From positions 1 to 55,328 of the forward strand of contig JAGAZJ010000030.1 of the NCBI GenBank assembly GCA_018110925.1: a DNA stretch of 55,328 bases, read 5' to 3'. The position numbers and the translations under genes are program-made. The stretch comes from Oscillospiraceae bacterium (GTDB lineage Bacteria > Bacillota > Clostridia > Oscillospirales > Ruminococcaceae). Every line of letters starts with the position of its first letter. Positions within the stretch are counted from its first letter, which is position 1. Shown here piece after piece: positions 32,603 to 41,359 of the stretch. The notes under the pieces were generated by a model. That model did not search any database. It had not been told where the DNA came from and saw only the letters and a program-made list of their open reading frames with translations.

Positions 32603-33391
32603 ATGAATATAAAAGCACTTGTTGAATTTCTGCTGGGTGCGGTGATACTGACAGGCTGCGGCGAGCCGAAGACCGCTCCCGAAAATGAAAAGACCGAGAC
32701 CGCCCCTGTATCCGTGCAGACCGTTCAGAACGAAGCTCTGACACCTAAGAAACACACAGTAGACCCGACAAAGCCTGTTATGGCGCTGACCTTTGACGAC
32801 GGACCCAACACAACGGTGACACCGAGGGTACTTGACGCACTTGAAAAATATGACGCAGTCGGCACATTCTTTCTCATAGGCGACAACATCAACGATGAGA
32901 GTGCAGAGCAGGTACGCCGTGCCTACGGCATGGGCTGTGAGATAGCGAGCCATTCGCTGACCCACTCATATATGGACAAGATGAGCGCCGACGACATAAT
33001 AGCCGAGATGTCCGAGACCTCAAAGCGCATAAAGGATATAATCGGTGTTGAGCCTGTCTTTTTCAGGCCGCCATATATCGCTGTCAGCACCACGATGTAT
33101 GAGAATATAGATATGCCGTTCATATGCGGCTTCGGTGTGAACGACTGGGTATCCTCCACGACAAAGGAACAGCGCATAGACGGCGTGATGGATGCCGCTC
33201 AGGACGGGGCTATCATACTGCTCCACGACTTCGGCAACAACTATTCTACCGCTATGGCGCTCGATACCATAATCCCCGGACTTCAGGAGCAGGGCTACCA
33301 GCTCGTCACCGTGTCCGAACTTTTTGAGGCAAAGGGCAAAGATCCCCACAGCGACGAATTCAGGAACAAGGTCATATCCCTTGTTCAGTGA
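32603..33391 (+). CDS. Polysaccharide deacetylase lipoprotein (CE4)
   Basis: 262-residue NodB-type deacetylase acting on peptidoglycan or xylan acetyl groups outside the cell. Lipobox LTGC near residue 18. Motifs: LTFDDGPN (catalytic base and metal Asp), HSLTHSYM (metal histidines), FRPPYI, and ILLHDF with the final catalytic His. GGAG lies upstream of ATG 32603. It has its own promoter, so it is probably not co-transcribed with the esterase. Confidence 0.9.
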   Translation: MNIKALVEFLLGAVILTGCGEPKTAPENEKTETAPVSVQTVQNEALTPKKHTVDPTKPVMALTFDDGPNTTVTPRVLDALEKYDAVGTFFLIGDNINDESAEQVRRAYGMGCEIASHSLTHSYMDKMSADDIIAEMSETSKRIKDIIGVEPVFFRPPYIAVSTTMYENIDMPFICGFGVNDWVSSTTKEQRIDGVMDAAQDGAIILLHDFGNNYSTAMALDTIIPGLQEQGYQLVTVSELFEAKGKDPHSDEFRNKVISLVQ

Positions 33392-33507
33392 TAAGAGTGC
33401 CGGGCAGTCGGTACTTGACTTCCATATCCATATCATTCAGAGAAAAACAGGATGTAGGCAGATCCCGATCCGGCATATGGACACTTTTGTAAAAAGGCTG
33501 TATCTTA

Positions 33508-33542
33508 AAGCCCCACAGCATCACAAAGATACTGTGGGGCTT
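33508..33542. terminator. Bidirectional terminator
   Basis: AAGCCCCACAG (33508-33518) pairs with CTGTGGGGCTT (33532-33542), followed by GTTTTA, between convergent genes. Confidence 0.8.
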
Positions 33543-33545
33543 GTT

Positions 33546-34124
33546 TTACTGAGCCTTTTTCATAAGCTCCGCACCGGCGTTCCATGCCTTGCCGACCTTT
33601 TCGCCGACAGCATAGTAACCGCTCCTGTACTGGTCAAAGATTAGGGCGTTCACCTTTTCGGGTATTATCTTGTCCTTGTCCCCGACAACACGCTCCTCAG
33701 CGCTTACATTCACAATTTTGCCCACTATGGCGTGCATATTCTCCGTGTCTATCTCCTCCAGAAGCTCACATTCCAGAGCCACGGGATATTCTGTGATGAT
33801 CGGTGCATTGACAAACTCGCTCTTTACGGCATGACAGCCGCTTTTCCCGAACTTGTCCGGCATTTTGTTGCCCGTTGCTATGCCGAAGAAATCAGCCGTT
33901 TCCATATTCGGCACATCGGCGATACTCACCGTGAAGGCTTTTGTCTCCATGATATTCTTTGTTGTCTTATGATCTGCGTCGATAAAGAGTGCGATCTTGT
34001 CCATGTCACAGATCTGTGCCCATGCGGCATTCATTGCGCAGATGCTTCCGTCAGCCCCGTATGCTGCTATGATAGCCACAGGCATTGGAAACAGTGCAGG
34101 CTGTACGCCCAGATTCTTTCTCAA
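33546..34124 (-). CDS. Flavin reductase-like FMN-binding protein
   Basis: 192-residue split-barrel flavoprotein of the flavin reductase (DIM6/NTAB) family. Typical opening RKNLGVQPALFPMPVAIIA and AMNAAWAQICDMDKIAL, with FTVSIADVPN and ADFFGIATG further on. The ATG at 34133 touches the GGAG directly, so the TTG at 34124, nine bases away, is preferred; family members also begin M-R/K-K-N. Redox partner unknown. Confidence 0.87.
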   Translation of the reverse strand: MRKNLGVQPALFPMPVAIIAAYGADGSICAMNAAWAQICDMDKIALFIDADHKTTKNIMETKAFTVSIADVPNMETADFFGIATGNKMPDKFGKSGCHAVKSEFVNAPIITEYPVALECELLEEIDTENMHAIVGKIVNVSAEERVVGDKDKIIPEKVNALIFDQYRSGYYAVGEKVGKAWNAGAELMKKAQ

Positions 34125-34263
34125 AGTGATCATCTCCTATCGGAATACGGTCAGTGGTTTATCCTTATACTGTTATTTTATCACAACTATCCCCCGTGTC
34201 AAGTGTTTTTTCGGAATGTTCGGAAGAGATTTCCCGTTCACCGATGAAGTGTATATGTTTTTG

Positions 34264-34292
34264 TTGCAATTTGCGGTGTAATGTGTTAAAAT
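34264..34292 (+). promoter_or_regulatory. Promoter of the WYL gene pair
   Basis: TTGCAA (34264-34269), 17-base spacer, TAAAAT (34287-34292). Confidence 0.7.
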
Positions 34293-34374
34293 CATTACAG
34301 GCGTTTGCAGTGACAAAAACGCAGATTAACAGATCGGAAATGATAGTCCGCATTATCATCGGCAGGAGACAGAT

Positions 34375-35634
34375 ATGTCATACAGTGAGCTTATAAAAAA
34401 CTTTGACCGCATCAGGGAATATATGATAGAGTTTTATGTGTACGGCTTCAAGTCAAGAGAGGAATACACACAGAAAAGCTCTCGTTCCTATGACGACGAG
34501 CGCCGCAGGCTGGAAAGCTGGTTCGGCGATTATATCAGGATAAACTATACTCCCGACGGAAAGAACTTCTCCCTGTCGATAGACAGCAGAAGCACAGGGG
34601 GATGCCCTCTCTATGCCGCATGGAAAGCCAAGAGCTTCACCGACGGTGCGATAACGCTGCACTTCATCATATTTGACATACTGTATTCGCCCGAGATAAA
34701 GCTCAGCCTGAAAGAGATCGTTGATAAAATAGAGGACTACACGTCGCTGTTCTCCTCTCCGAGAACATTTGATGAGTCCACCGTAAGAAAAAGGCTGAGA
34801 GAGTATATATCCCTCGGTCTGATACGCTCTGAGGGCAGGGGCAGGAATATCCTTTTCAGCAGAACGGAGGATACCCCTCTGAACTGCACCGACGTGCTGG
34901 AGTTTTTCTCCGAAGTATCCCCCTGCGGTGTGGTCGGCTCATATCTTCTTGACAAGACGAAGCGCAACGATATATTCACTTTCAAACATCATTATATCAC
35001 GGCGGCGACCGACAGCGAGATAATTTTCAGACTGTTTGAAGCCATTCACGAACATCGCTGTATAACGATAGAGACGTTCAAGATGCATAAAAGCGGTTCT
35101 GACACTGCAAAGCCCATGAAGGCAGTGCCGCTGAAGATAATGATGAGCGTACAGAACGGCAGACAGTACGTCATGGTATATGATCTGCAAAGAAAGGTCA
35201 TCGTCCCGGTCAGGACATACAACATAGCGTCTGTGACCGGTGAGGAGGTCTGCGTTGAGCATGAGACATACCGCTCCGTGCTTGACGGTATGCTTCCCCA
35301 CATCTGGGGCGTCAGCACCGTTAACCGTGCGGGCACGGGAATGGACCATATAGAATTCACCGTCAGATTTTCCGACGGTGAACAGTATATCTATGAACGG
35401 CTTGAACGTGAGAAGCGATGCGGCACTGTCACAAGGCTGGACGATAACACCGCTCTTTTCTCTGCCGATGTGTTCGATGCCCGTGAGCTCGTGGTATGGA
35501 TAAGAACGTTCATCTGCCGCATAACCTCGTTCTCATGCTCTGACAGCCATATCGAAGAAGTATTTGCGGAGGATCTTGACAGGATGTACAAGATGTACGG
35601 CATTACGGAGGAGGATGAGGATGTTCTTCAGTGA
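34375..35634 (+). CDS. WYL-domain transcriptional regulator (first of pair)
   Basis: 419 residues. The N-terminal half has winged-helix character (SLKEIVDKIEDYTSLF, DESTVRKRLREYISLGLIRSEGRG). The C-terminal half is WYL-like, around PLKIMMSVQNGRQYVMVYD with ligand-pocket residues, followed by the WCX-like C-terminal extension. WYL proteins sense ligands such as oligonucleotides and often govern defence loci. GGAG precedes ATG 34375. It overlaps the second WYL gene by 14 bases, so the two are probably made as a pair. Confidence 0.82.
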   Translation: MSYSELIKNFDRIREYMIEFYVYGFKSREEYTQKSSRSYDDERRRLESWFGDYIRINYTPDGKNFSLSIDSRSTGGCPLYAAWKAKSFTDGAITLHFIIFDILYSPEIKLSLKEIVDKIEDYTSLFSSPRTFDESTVRKRLREYISLGLIRSEGRGRNILFSRTEDTPLNCTDVLEFFSEVSPCGVVGSYLLDKTKRNDIFTFKHHYITAATDSEIIFRLFEAIHEHRCITIETFKMHKSGSDTAKPMKAVPLKIMMSVQNGRQYVMVYDLQRKVIVPVRTYNIASVTGEEVCVEHETYRSVLDGMLPHIWGVSTVNRAGTGMDHIEFTVRFSDGEQYIYERLEREKRCGTVTRLDDNTALFSADVFDARELVVWIRTFICRITSFSCSDSHIEEVFAEDLDRMYKMYGITEEDEDVLQ

Positions 35635-36535
35635 GGTATACGGCGTTTACTTCAACGCCATGGCGGAGATACTGAGATGCGCCGCAGACCACCCCATAGA
35701 TATGGCAGAGATGCGAAAGATAATAGCCGGTCACGCATTCGGCGAGAGCGGTGTCTTTATCGAGCAATGTATAAAGGACGAAAAGTGGCAGCTCATGACC
35801 GCCGACGGCAGGACCAACATACAGCACGCCCCTACAATGCCCCTCACGCTCCTTGAAAAGCGCTGGCTCAGAGCCATACAGAGCGACCCGAGGATAAATC
35901 TCTTTGATGTGGTCATGCCCGACCTCTCAGATATCGAGCCGCTGTTTTATCCGGATGATATACTCATCTTTGACAAATATTCCGACGGCGACCCTTATGA
36001 GGATGAGGATTATATCCGCCATTTCCGCATGGTGCTGAAAGCCGTAAGGGAAAAACGCCCTCTGAAAATATGCACTCTGAGCAGAAAGGGCACTGTCACA
36101 AAGTCGGTCTTTCTCCCTGCCGTGATAGAATATTCCGAAAAGGATGATAAATTCCGTGCGGTGGGTACAGGGAAACACGGCAATACTGTCAACATCGCCC
36201 GCATATTATCCTGTAAGCTCACCGACGAACAGCCCCCCGATATTAAAAACAGCCACACCGCAAGAACGGTGGAGTTTGACCTTACAAACGAGCGCAATGC
36301 CCTTGAACGTGTCATGATGCACTTTGCGCACTTTGAAAAGCAGGCGGTCAAAACGGGTGATAAGACATATCATGTTTCACTCTGCTATGACAAGGATGAC
36401 GAGACCGAAATGGTCATAAGGCTCCTTTCATTCGGTCCCATGGTCAGGGTGACCGCCCCGGAAAGCTTTGTCGCCCTTATAAAACAGCGCCTTATCAGAC
36501 AGAAAAGATGTGCGGAGAGCAATGTTCATTACTGA
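35621..36535 (+). CDS. WYL-domain-like protein (second of pair)
   Basis: 304 residues. A short N-terminal helical region, then a WYL-like region (RPLKICTLSRKGTVTKSVFLPAVIEYSEKDDKFRAVGTGK pattern, split here into two strands) and a WCX-like end. No clear DNA-binding domain, so it may be a partner of the first protein. ATG 35621 has GGAGGAGG six bases upstream, within the end of gene one. The stop codon TGA and the last codon lie inside repeat copy 3, so the natural C-terminus may have been changed by that insertion. Confidence 0.72.
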   Translation: MFFSEVYGVYFNAMAEILRCAADHPIDMAEMRKIIAGHAFGESGVFIEQCIKDEKWQLMTADGRTNIQHAPTMPLTLLEKRWLRAIQSDPRINLFDVVMPDLSDIEPLFYPDDILIFDKYSDGDPYEDEDYIRHFRMVLKAVREKRPLKICTLSRKGTVTKSVFLPAVIEYSEKDDKFRAVGTGKHGNTVNIARILSCKLTDEQPPDIKNSHTARTVEFDLTNERNALERVMMHFAHFEKQAVKTGDKTYHVSLCYDKDDETEMVIRLLSFGPMVRVTAPESFVALIKQRLIRQKRCAESNVHY

Positions 36536-36633
36536 TTTCTGACCGATGTATAGACAAGGAACAAGCCGTAAATGCTTGAATATAAGGGATTTGAAACTTG
36601 GAGATCGTCTGTACATCGAGGAAGAATTAGTAT
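36530..36633 (+). repeat. Interspersed palindromic repeat, copy 3 (forward)
   Basis: Reference copy of the family. Outer arms TACTGATTTCT / AGAATTAGTA, middle arms CGATGTATAGAC / GTCTGTACATCG, inner hairpin CAAGC(CGTAAAT)GCTTG, then ATATAAGGGATTTGAAACTT in the asymmetric part. The whole can fold into one long hairpin. It overlaps the 3' end of the WYL gene. Confidence 0.88.
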
Positions 36634-36651
36634 AAGGCGTATGACCTTCGG

Positions 36652-37140
36652 TCATACAAGTATAAACGACATTATAAGAGAGAGCACCGCCGCCAGAACA
36701 GGAAATCCGATGAGGGTAAACAGCCATTTGCCAATGAGTGTCTTGCCGTAGATATAGGGCTGCAGGTCCTGTGTGCCCTCTATTATCCACGCCTTGGTCT
36801 TGCCCACCCAGTACCAGTCGATGAATATCCTGTCAAACAACCCCATCATCAAAAGTATGGTACATATCTGAATAAAGCCGTCGGTAAATCCAACTGTGCC
36901 GTTTATCCCATAGACTGCGACAAGGGGAAAGACGATCAGGGGTATTATACTGTAAAGCCGAAACAATTTTAAGCCCCTGTCTATCTTTTCCTGTGTGGTG
37001 AGCCCATTTGCGATGACTCTCTCCTTCACTTCCTTCTCATAAAAAAACACCATATTGACAGGACTGTTTGCTATGCCGACCACACAGGGGATAAGCAGCA
37101 GAAAGCAGGCAACGAGCCCTTCGATAATAACTGTTCCCAT
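36652..37140 (-). CDS. Four-helix membrane protein, unknown function
   Basis: 162 residues with four predicted membrane helices: ~4-26, ~65-83, ~88-108 and ~137-160. A cytoplasmic charged loop (EKEVKERVIANGLTTQEKI) follows helix one. I recognise no family. Its start overlaps the TetR stop by one base (TAATG), so it is the likely target of that regulator and may be an exporter-like or stress-response membrane protein. Confidence 0.75.
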   Translation of the reverse strand: MGTVIIEGLVACFLLLIPCVVGIANSPVNMVFFYEKEVKERVIANGLTTQEKIDRGLKLFRLYSIIPLIVFPLVAVYGINGTVGFTDGFIQICTILLMMGLFDRIFIDWYWVGKTKAWIIEGTQDLQPYIYGKTLIGKWLFTLIGFPVLAAVLSLIMSFILV

Positions 37141-37721
37141 TACTGTTCCTCCTTGATATAACGGTACACCGCATCAAATATCAGGTCGACATTTGTCTGC
37201 AGTGCGTATTCATAAAACGTTTCCTTGTTCTGATACATGGCATAGACGGTCTTGATAAAATTCGCCGCCACGCCCATGTCTGCATCGCTCCGCACCCCTT
37301 CTATCCGGGATACCAGCTCCCCTATACGTGACATATCCGACGGGTCATTGAAAAACCTGCTGTCGGTGATGTGTGTTTTGAGCCACACCCAATCTTCAAG
37401 CCCGATGCGGAGCATGAAATTGTTTTCGGGTCTGAAAAACTCACGCAAATGAGCCAGAAAATCCCCGATCGTCACTCCCCTTTCAATATAACAGGATAAT
37501 TCGACAAAATTCATCTCGCCCATATCCTTTATCATCGCACAGACAAAGCTCTCCTTTGAGTCAAAGAAATTATAGAAAGTGCCCGTAGCGACACCTGCCG
37601 ACCGTGCCACAAGAGCCACGGTCATCTTTTTAAAGCCGATCTGCGCCGCCAGCTCCACACCGACAGAGATGAGTTTCTTCCTTATCTCTGCCCTCTGTTC
37701 ATCCGAAAAACCCGATGACAT
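37140..37721 (-). CDS. TetR-family transcriptional regulator
   Basis: 193 residues. N-terminal helix-turn-helix of the TetR type: KKMTVALVARSAGVATGTFYNFFDSKESF. The C-terminal ligand/dimer domain is all-helical. ATG 37721 is chosen for GGAGGG upstream; an extension to 37796 would cross the promoter. Translationally coupled to the membrane protein gene downstream, which it presumably represses. Confidence 0.88.
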   Translation of the reverse strand: MSSGFSDEQRAEIRKKLISVGVELAAQIGFKKMTVALVARSAGVATGTFYNFFDSKESFVCAMIKDMGEMNFVELSCYIERGVTIGDFLAHLREFFRPENNFMLRIGLEDWVWLKTHITDSRFFNDPSDMSRIGELVSRIEGVRSDADMGVAANFIKTVYAMYQNKETFYEYALQTNVDLIFDAVYRYIKEEQ

Positions 37722-37746
37722 AACGCCCTCCTTATAATGAATATTT

Positions 37747-37759
37747 AACATCAAATGTT
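37747..37759. promoter_or_regulatory. Candidate TetR operator
   Basis: Short palindrome AACAT-CAA-ATGTT between the promoter and the TetR start codon. A wider pair AATGAATATTT / AAATATTCATT brackets the promoter region. Confidence 0.45.
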
Positions 37760-37767
37760 CACCCTGA

Positions 37768-37796
37768 ATATTACCACAAAAATATTCATTTGTCAA
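37768..37796 (-). promoter_or_regulatory. Promoter of the TetR/membrane protein operon
   Basis: Minus-strand TTGACA (37791-37796), 17-base spacer, TAATAT (37768-37773). Confidence 0.8.
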
Positions 37797-37865
37797 GACT
37801 TTTTTGCAAAAAAGTTTTTATGGCTTCTGACGGTATTTCCGCCGTGATATGATGTTCACAATATC

Positions 37866-37894
37866 TTGACACATTCCTGTATATTTGATATAAT
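37866..37894 (+). promoter_or_regulatory. Consensus promoter of the Hsp70/AAA+/GTPase operon
   Basis: TTGACA (37866-37871), 17-base spacer, TATAAT (37889-37894): an exact match to the sigma-A consensus. No operator-like repeat is obvious beside it. A CIRCE-type heat-shock element is absent. Confidence 0.88.
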
Positions 37895-37931
37895 ATAGGA
37901 TGTAAAAATATATGTACCCGAGGATAACAAA

Positions 37932-39434
37932 ATGAGAGTAGGCATCGACCTTGGCACCACAAACACAGTGGTGAGCTATATAGACGAAAACGGCATATGG
38001 AACAGGCTGAGTTTCTCAAACGGCAGCAGTGAGGACAGGTACTTCCTGCCTTCAAGAGTCGCCGTAAAGGACGGCATGGTCATCGTCGGCAGACCCGCCG
38101 CAGAGATGCTCTTTACATCGCCCGCAGACGTGGTGTGCGATGCAAAAGCCAATATGCCCGAACCCGATAAGGAATACTACATAGGCGGTCTGACCATGAC
38201 CGCAGAGGAAATATCGGCACATATACTCAAAGAGGTATACAGCGAGCTTGAACGTCAGTTCCCCGAGGAGCGCACATTCAACGCATTCGTGACCGTTCCC
38301 ACAGGCTTTATGACAGAAGCAAGACTGGCAACAAAGCAGGCTCTGAGAGATGCAGGGTTTGAAACTGACGAGAACTGTCTTACCGATGAGCCCATAGCGG
38401 CAGCGGTGGCATACGGCACACGCCTTGACGGTGACAAGCTGGTGCTCGTGGTGGACATTGGCGGCGGAACATTCGACCTGTCGCTCATGAAAACAAGCAT
38501 CGTTGGTGCTTCCACGGGGGCAGGCAGGCTTGAGCCCGTGGGTCACGGCAGGGATATGCATCTGGGCGGAAATGATGTGGACGACATACTCGTAAAGGCT
38601 ATGTCGGACAGTTTTGTAAGAGCAGGCGGCATCCCCCTCGACCATCCGCAGGGAACGCAGTTCCGTGATATGCAGATAGCCTCCGCCGGACAGCGTCTGC
38701 GTTCGCTGACAATAGACATAAAAAAACAGCTCTACTCCGCTCCCGACCGTTCTGCTTATGCGTATATAAGAGATCTTTACGGCAAGGCTGACCTTGATTT
38801 CACCATATCTCCCGATGAATATATGTCGCTCATGGCAGACATAAACAAGAGATATGAGCGGTGTCTCGGCAATATATTCGTGGGTACGGGGTATTCGCCA
38901 AAGGATGTTGACCATGTGATAGTGGTAGGCGGTATGGCTCATGAGATATGTCTGAGACGGATACTCATGCGTATGTTCGGCGAGAACAGGCTCATAGTCC
39001 CCGAAGATGCCATGTATCTTGTTTCAAAGGGTGCGGCAATATGCAACAGCGATCTGAAGCTGGCGGTGGAGAACCGTGCATACACCTCGATAGGACTTTT
39101 GAAAGACAATGGCAGAGCAGTGGAAAACATCATCAAAGAGGGCTGTACCGTAAAGACCGGTGAGATATTCACCGCTGAGCTGTCCCCTGCCGAGCCGGAT
39201 GCTACTGCCGTCCGCATACAGATAGTGGAGTATACGGGTGAGTTCTCTCCCGAAAGATACACTGTCATACTATCCGGGGACATACCCATAGCGGAACGGG
39301 GCTTCACACTGTTCAAGAGACCTGTAAGACTCATGCTGGAAGCGGCTTTCAGCGAGGACAAGATACTTGACCTGACCGTAAAGCAGAAAGGCAGGACAGA
39401 CAGGCTCGATGTCAGGCTCGGAGGTAACAAATGA
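37932..39434 (+). CDS. Hsp70-family chaperone, short form (operon gene 1)
   Basis: 500 residues. Intact actin-like ATPase: phosphate-1 VGIDLGTTNTVVSYI (3-17), LTDEPIAAAVAYG, phosphate-2 VVDIGGGTFDLSL (173-185), LGGNDVDD (211-218), adenosine loop VVGGMAHEI (331-339). About 130 residues of beta-type substrate domain follow and there is no helical lid, so it is shorter than DnaK (~600) and not the housekeeping chaperone. The nucleotide site appears complete, so ATPase activity is expected. GAGGA precedes ATG 37932. It overlaps gene 2 by four bases (ATGA). Confidence 0.9.
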   Translation: MRVGIDLGTTNTVVSYIDENGIWNRLSFSNGSSEDRYFLPSRVAVKDGMVIVGRPAAEMLFTSPADVVCDAKANMPEPDKEYYIGGLTMTAEEISAHILKEVYSELERQFPEERTFNAFVTVPTGFMTEARLATKQALRDAGFETDENCLTDEPIAAAVAYGTRLDGDKLVLVVDIGGGTFDLSLMKTSIVGASTGAGRLEPVGHGRDMHLGGNDVDDILVKAMSDSFVRAGGIPLDHPQGTQFRDMQIASAGQRLRSLTIDIKKQLYSAPDRSAYAYIRDLYGKADLDFTISPDEYMSLMADINKRYERCLGNIFVGTGYSPKDVDHVIVVGGMAHEICLRRILMRMFGENRLIVPEDAMYLVSKGAAICNSDLKLAVENRAYTSIGLLKDNGRAVENIIKEGCTVKTGEIFTAELSPAEPDATAVRIQIVEYTGEFSPERYTVILSGDIPIAERGFTLFKRPVRLMLEAAFSEDKILDLTVKQKGRTDRLDVRLGGNK

Positions 39435-41359
39435 CTCTGAAAGAATGGCTCGGTATACGGGCTTTTGATATAAACGAGGGCGACACCGCAGATGTGTTCG
39501 CACAGCTTTTGGCTTATCTTGACAAGAGTGGTGCTGTCTTTGCAGACCCTGCGGATATTTCGATAGACGACGGTGAGCTTGTTTTCAGACGGTCATACGG
39601 ATTTGATGAGAACTACCGTCCGATAAAGGCAGAGGACGCTCCTTGCGACGCTGTCTTTGCCGCAGGGATAATGCTTTATCACAAGCTGAGCGGCGAACTG
39701 CCCGACATGGCGAATACAGCTCTGCTGCTTCTGGGAGCAAGGTCTGATAACAGTGTTAGCCTCTGCTCATGCCCCTCGACCTCTGCCGACGGGATCATAA
39801 AAGCGATGACACGCATTTTGCCCGAAAACAGGATCAGCGCATATCAGGCGCTCGATATGCTGGCGCAATACCGCTCAAAGGCAAGGATAGACTACACCGA
39901 GGAGGAAACAGGCACAGTGCTGTTCTCTGAGGAGATACCGCTTGACAGCGCTGTGACGGTATATGTGCCGACAAAAAAGGAAACAGACACAGCGGAGATA
40001 TTTCCCGGCTGTGAGAAGATAGAGATACCGTACCGCAGGGTAATAAAAAGCTACATATGCCCTGTAAGTCTCACCGAAAGCGCCCCGTGTGAGCATAGGG
40101 AAAGACACACGGAGGGCAGGATATTCGCATTTGATGCAGGCTCTCATCTGAGGGCGGCGCTTTTTGACACGGACGGTACTTTGTCCGACATAGCCGATGT
40201 ACCTCTGCATGGTGGGGAGGACATATCCTGTCTGTCACAGAGGATATTATCCGAAAACGGATATGACGCCGCCAAGGACAGGATCGCCGCTACCGACCGC
40301 ACAGCACTTCGGGCGGATGCAACAGTTCCCTTCGGGAGTGCGCTGGGAGTATATCAGACAGAGCGGCCATCTCTCTTTGCCTGTCTCGGAAGCGAAGCAC
40401 ACATATGTGCATACGGCATTGAGGAAAGCTGTGTCACCGTCCCCCTCGGCAAAAAGATGTCGGAGATAATGACAAAGGATATGCTCTCTACCCTCAGGAT
40501 ATCCTATCATGTTGACCTGTCGGACGAGGTGCTCCACAGGGATGCGCTGGATAAGATACGCATGGCGGCGGATGATATGATAAAGAAGCTGTCATTCTCG
40601 CCGTCTGCCGAAAATTCGGCCGAAATAATGTATAACGGTGAAATGAGGCATTTTGACTTTGCCTATGACAGATACCGCTTTGAGAATATGGTGAGGGATA
40701 TCATCACCGACCTTATCAGCGCCGTTGACGAAGCTCTCAACACCGCAAAAACGAGCCGTGAGGAGCTGAGGGCGACAGCCGTGAGCGGCGGTGCGGCCTG
40801 TATGCCCTGTCTTAGAGCTGTTTTTGAGACGGAAAACGTTGAAACGGTTTATATCCGCCGTCATACGGCGGCACGGGGCTGTGCGGTCCGTGCCGATATG
40901 CCGACATCTGTGAATGATGCTGTCGGCTTTGACATAGGCGTACTCAGCATACCTATAAACAGCAGTATGCCCGTATTCAGCACTCTGATAAAGGCAGGCA
41001 CTCCGAAATCGGATTGCAGGTTCACATATTCCTCAGAGGGGCTCAGACCCGAGGAAAAGGACGGCAGAAAGCAGCTGATACTGAAAATATACAAGCGTAA
41101 AAAGGGCATGGAGCACGTCAAGAGCCCCTATGACCCCGAAGGAAGTGCGATTGCCTATTTAGGTCGTGTTACCGCAGATATACCGAACGGCATGGATGAT
41201 GACGACAGGATAGTTTTCACGGTCATGACCGACGGGGTAAATTTATCGGCATCAGCCGAGGCGCACCGCCGAAAGGGAACTGTCGGAAGGCTCCTTGGCA
41301 GGATAACGGGTGCAGACGAATGGGAAAAGCCGCAGGAGATAAGGACGGAAGTGCGATGA
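39431..41359 (+). CDS. Degenerate Hsp70-like protein with possible kinase-C-lobe-like N-terminus (operon gene 2)
   Basis: 642 residues. Residues ~60-148 (CDAVFAAGIMLYHKLSGELP ... RILPENRISAYQALDML) resemble the C-lobe of a Ser/Thr kinase, with no N-lobe or catalytic loop. From ~230 an actin-like ATPase is recognisable but changed: phosphate-1 reads FAFDAGSHLRAALFDTDG and the adenosine loop AVSGGAACMPCLRAVF. A beta-rich end (VGFDIGVLSIPINSSMPVF...) matches an Hsp70 substrate domain start. It is probably a regulatory or scaffold partner of the Hsp70 upstream, to which it is translationally coupled. The kinase-like call is tentative. Confidence 0.72.
   Translation: MTLKEWLGIRAFDINEGDTADVFAQLLAYLDKSGAVFADPADISIDDGELVFRRSYGFDENYRPIKAEDAPCDAVFAAGIMLYHKLSGELPDMANTALLLLGARSDNSVSLCSCPSTSADGIIKAMTRILPENRISAYQALDMLAQYRSKARIDYTEEETGTVLFSEEIPLDSAVTVYVPTKKETDTAEIFPGCEKIEIPYRRVIKSYICPVSLTESAPCEHRERHTEGRIFAFDAGSHLRAALFDTDGTLSDIADVPLHGGEDISCLSQRILSENGYDAAKDRIAATDRTALRADATVPFGSALGVYQTERPSLFACLGSEAHICAYGIEESCVTVPLGKKMSEIMTKDMLSTLRISYHVDLSDEVLHRDALDKIRMAADDMIKKLSFSPSAENSAEIMYNGEMRHFDFAYDRYRFENMVRDIITDLISAVDEALNTAKTSREELRATAVSGGAACMPCLRAVFETENVETVYIRRHTAARGCAVRADMPTSVNDAVGFDIGVLSIPINSSMPVFSTLIKAGTPKSDCRFTYSSEGLRPEEKDGRKQLILKIYKRKKGMEHVKSPYDPEGSAIAYLGRVTADIPNGMDDDDRIVFTVMTDGVNLSASAEAHRRKGTVGRLLGRITGADEWEKPQEIRTEVR

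Noticed and set aside
38052-38942. 296-residue frame antisense to Hsp70
   Set aside because: His/Cys-rich shadow of a conserved ATPase; no start signals.
37932-39434. Housekeeping DnaK
   Set aside because: Too short, no helical lid, no grpE/dnaJ/hrcA neighbours and no CIRCE element.
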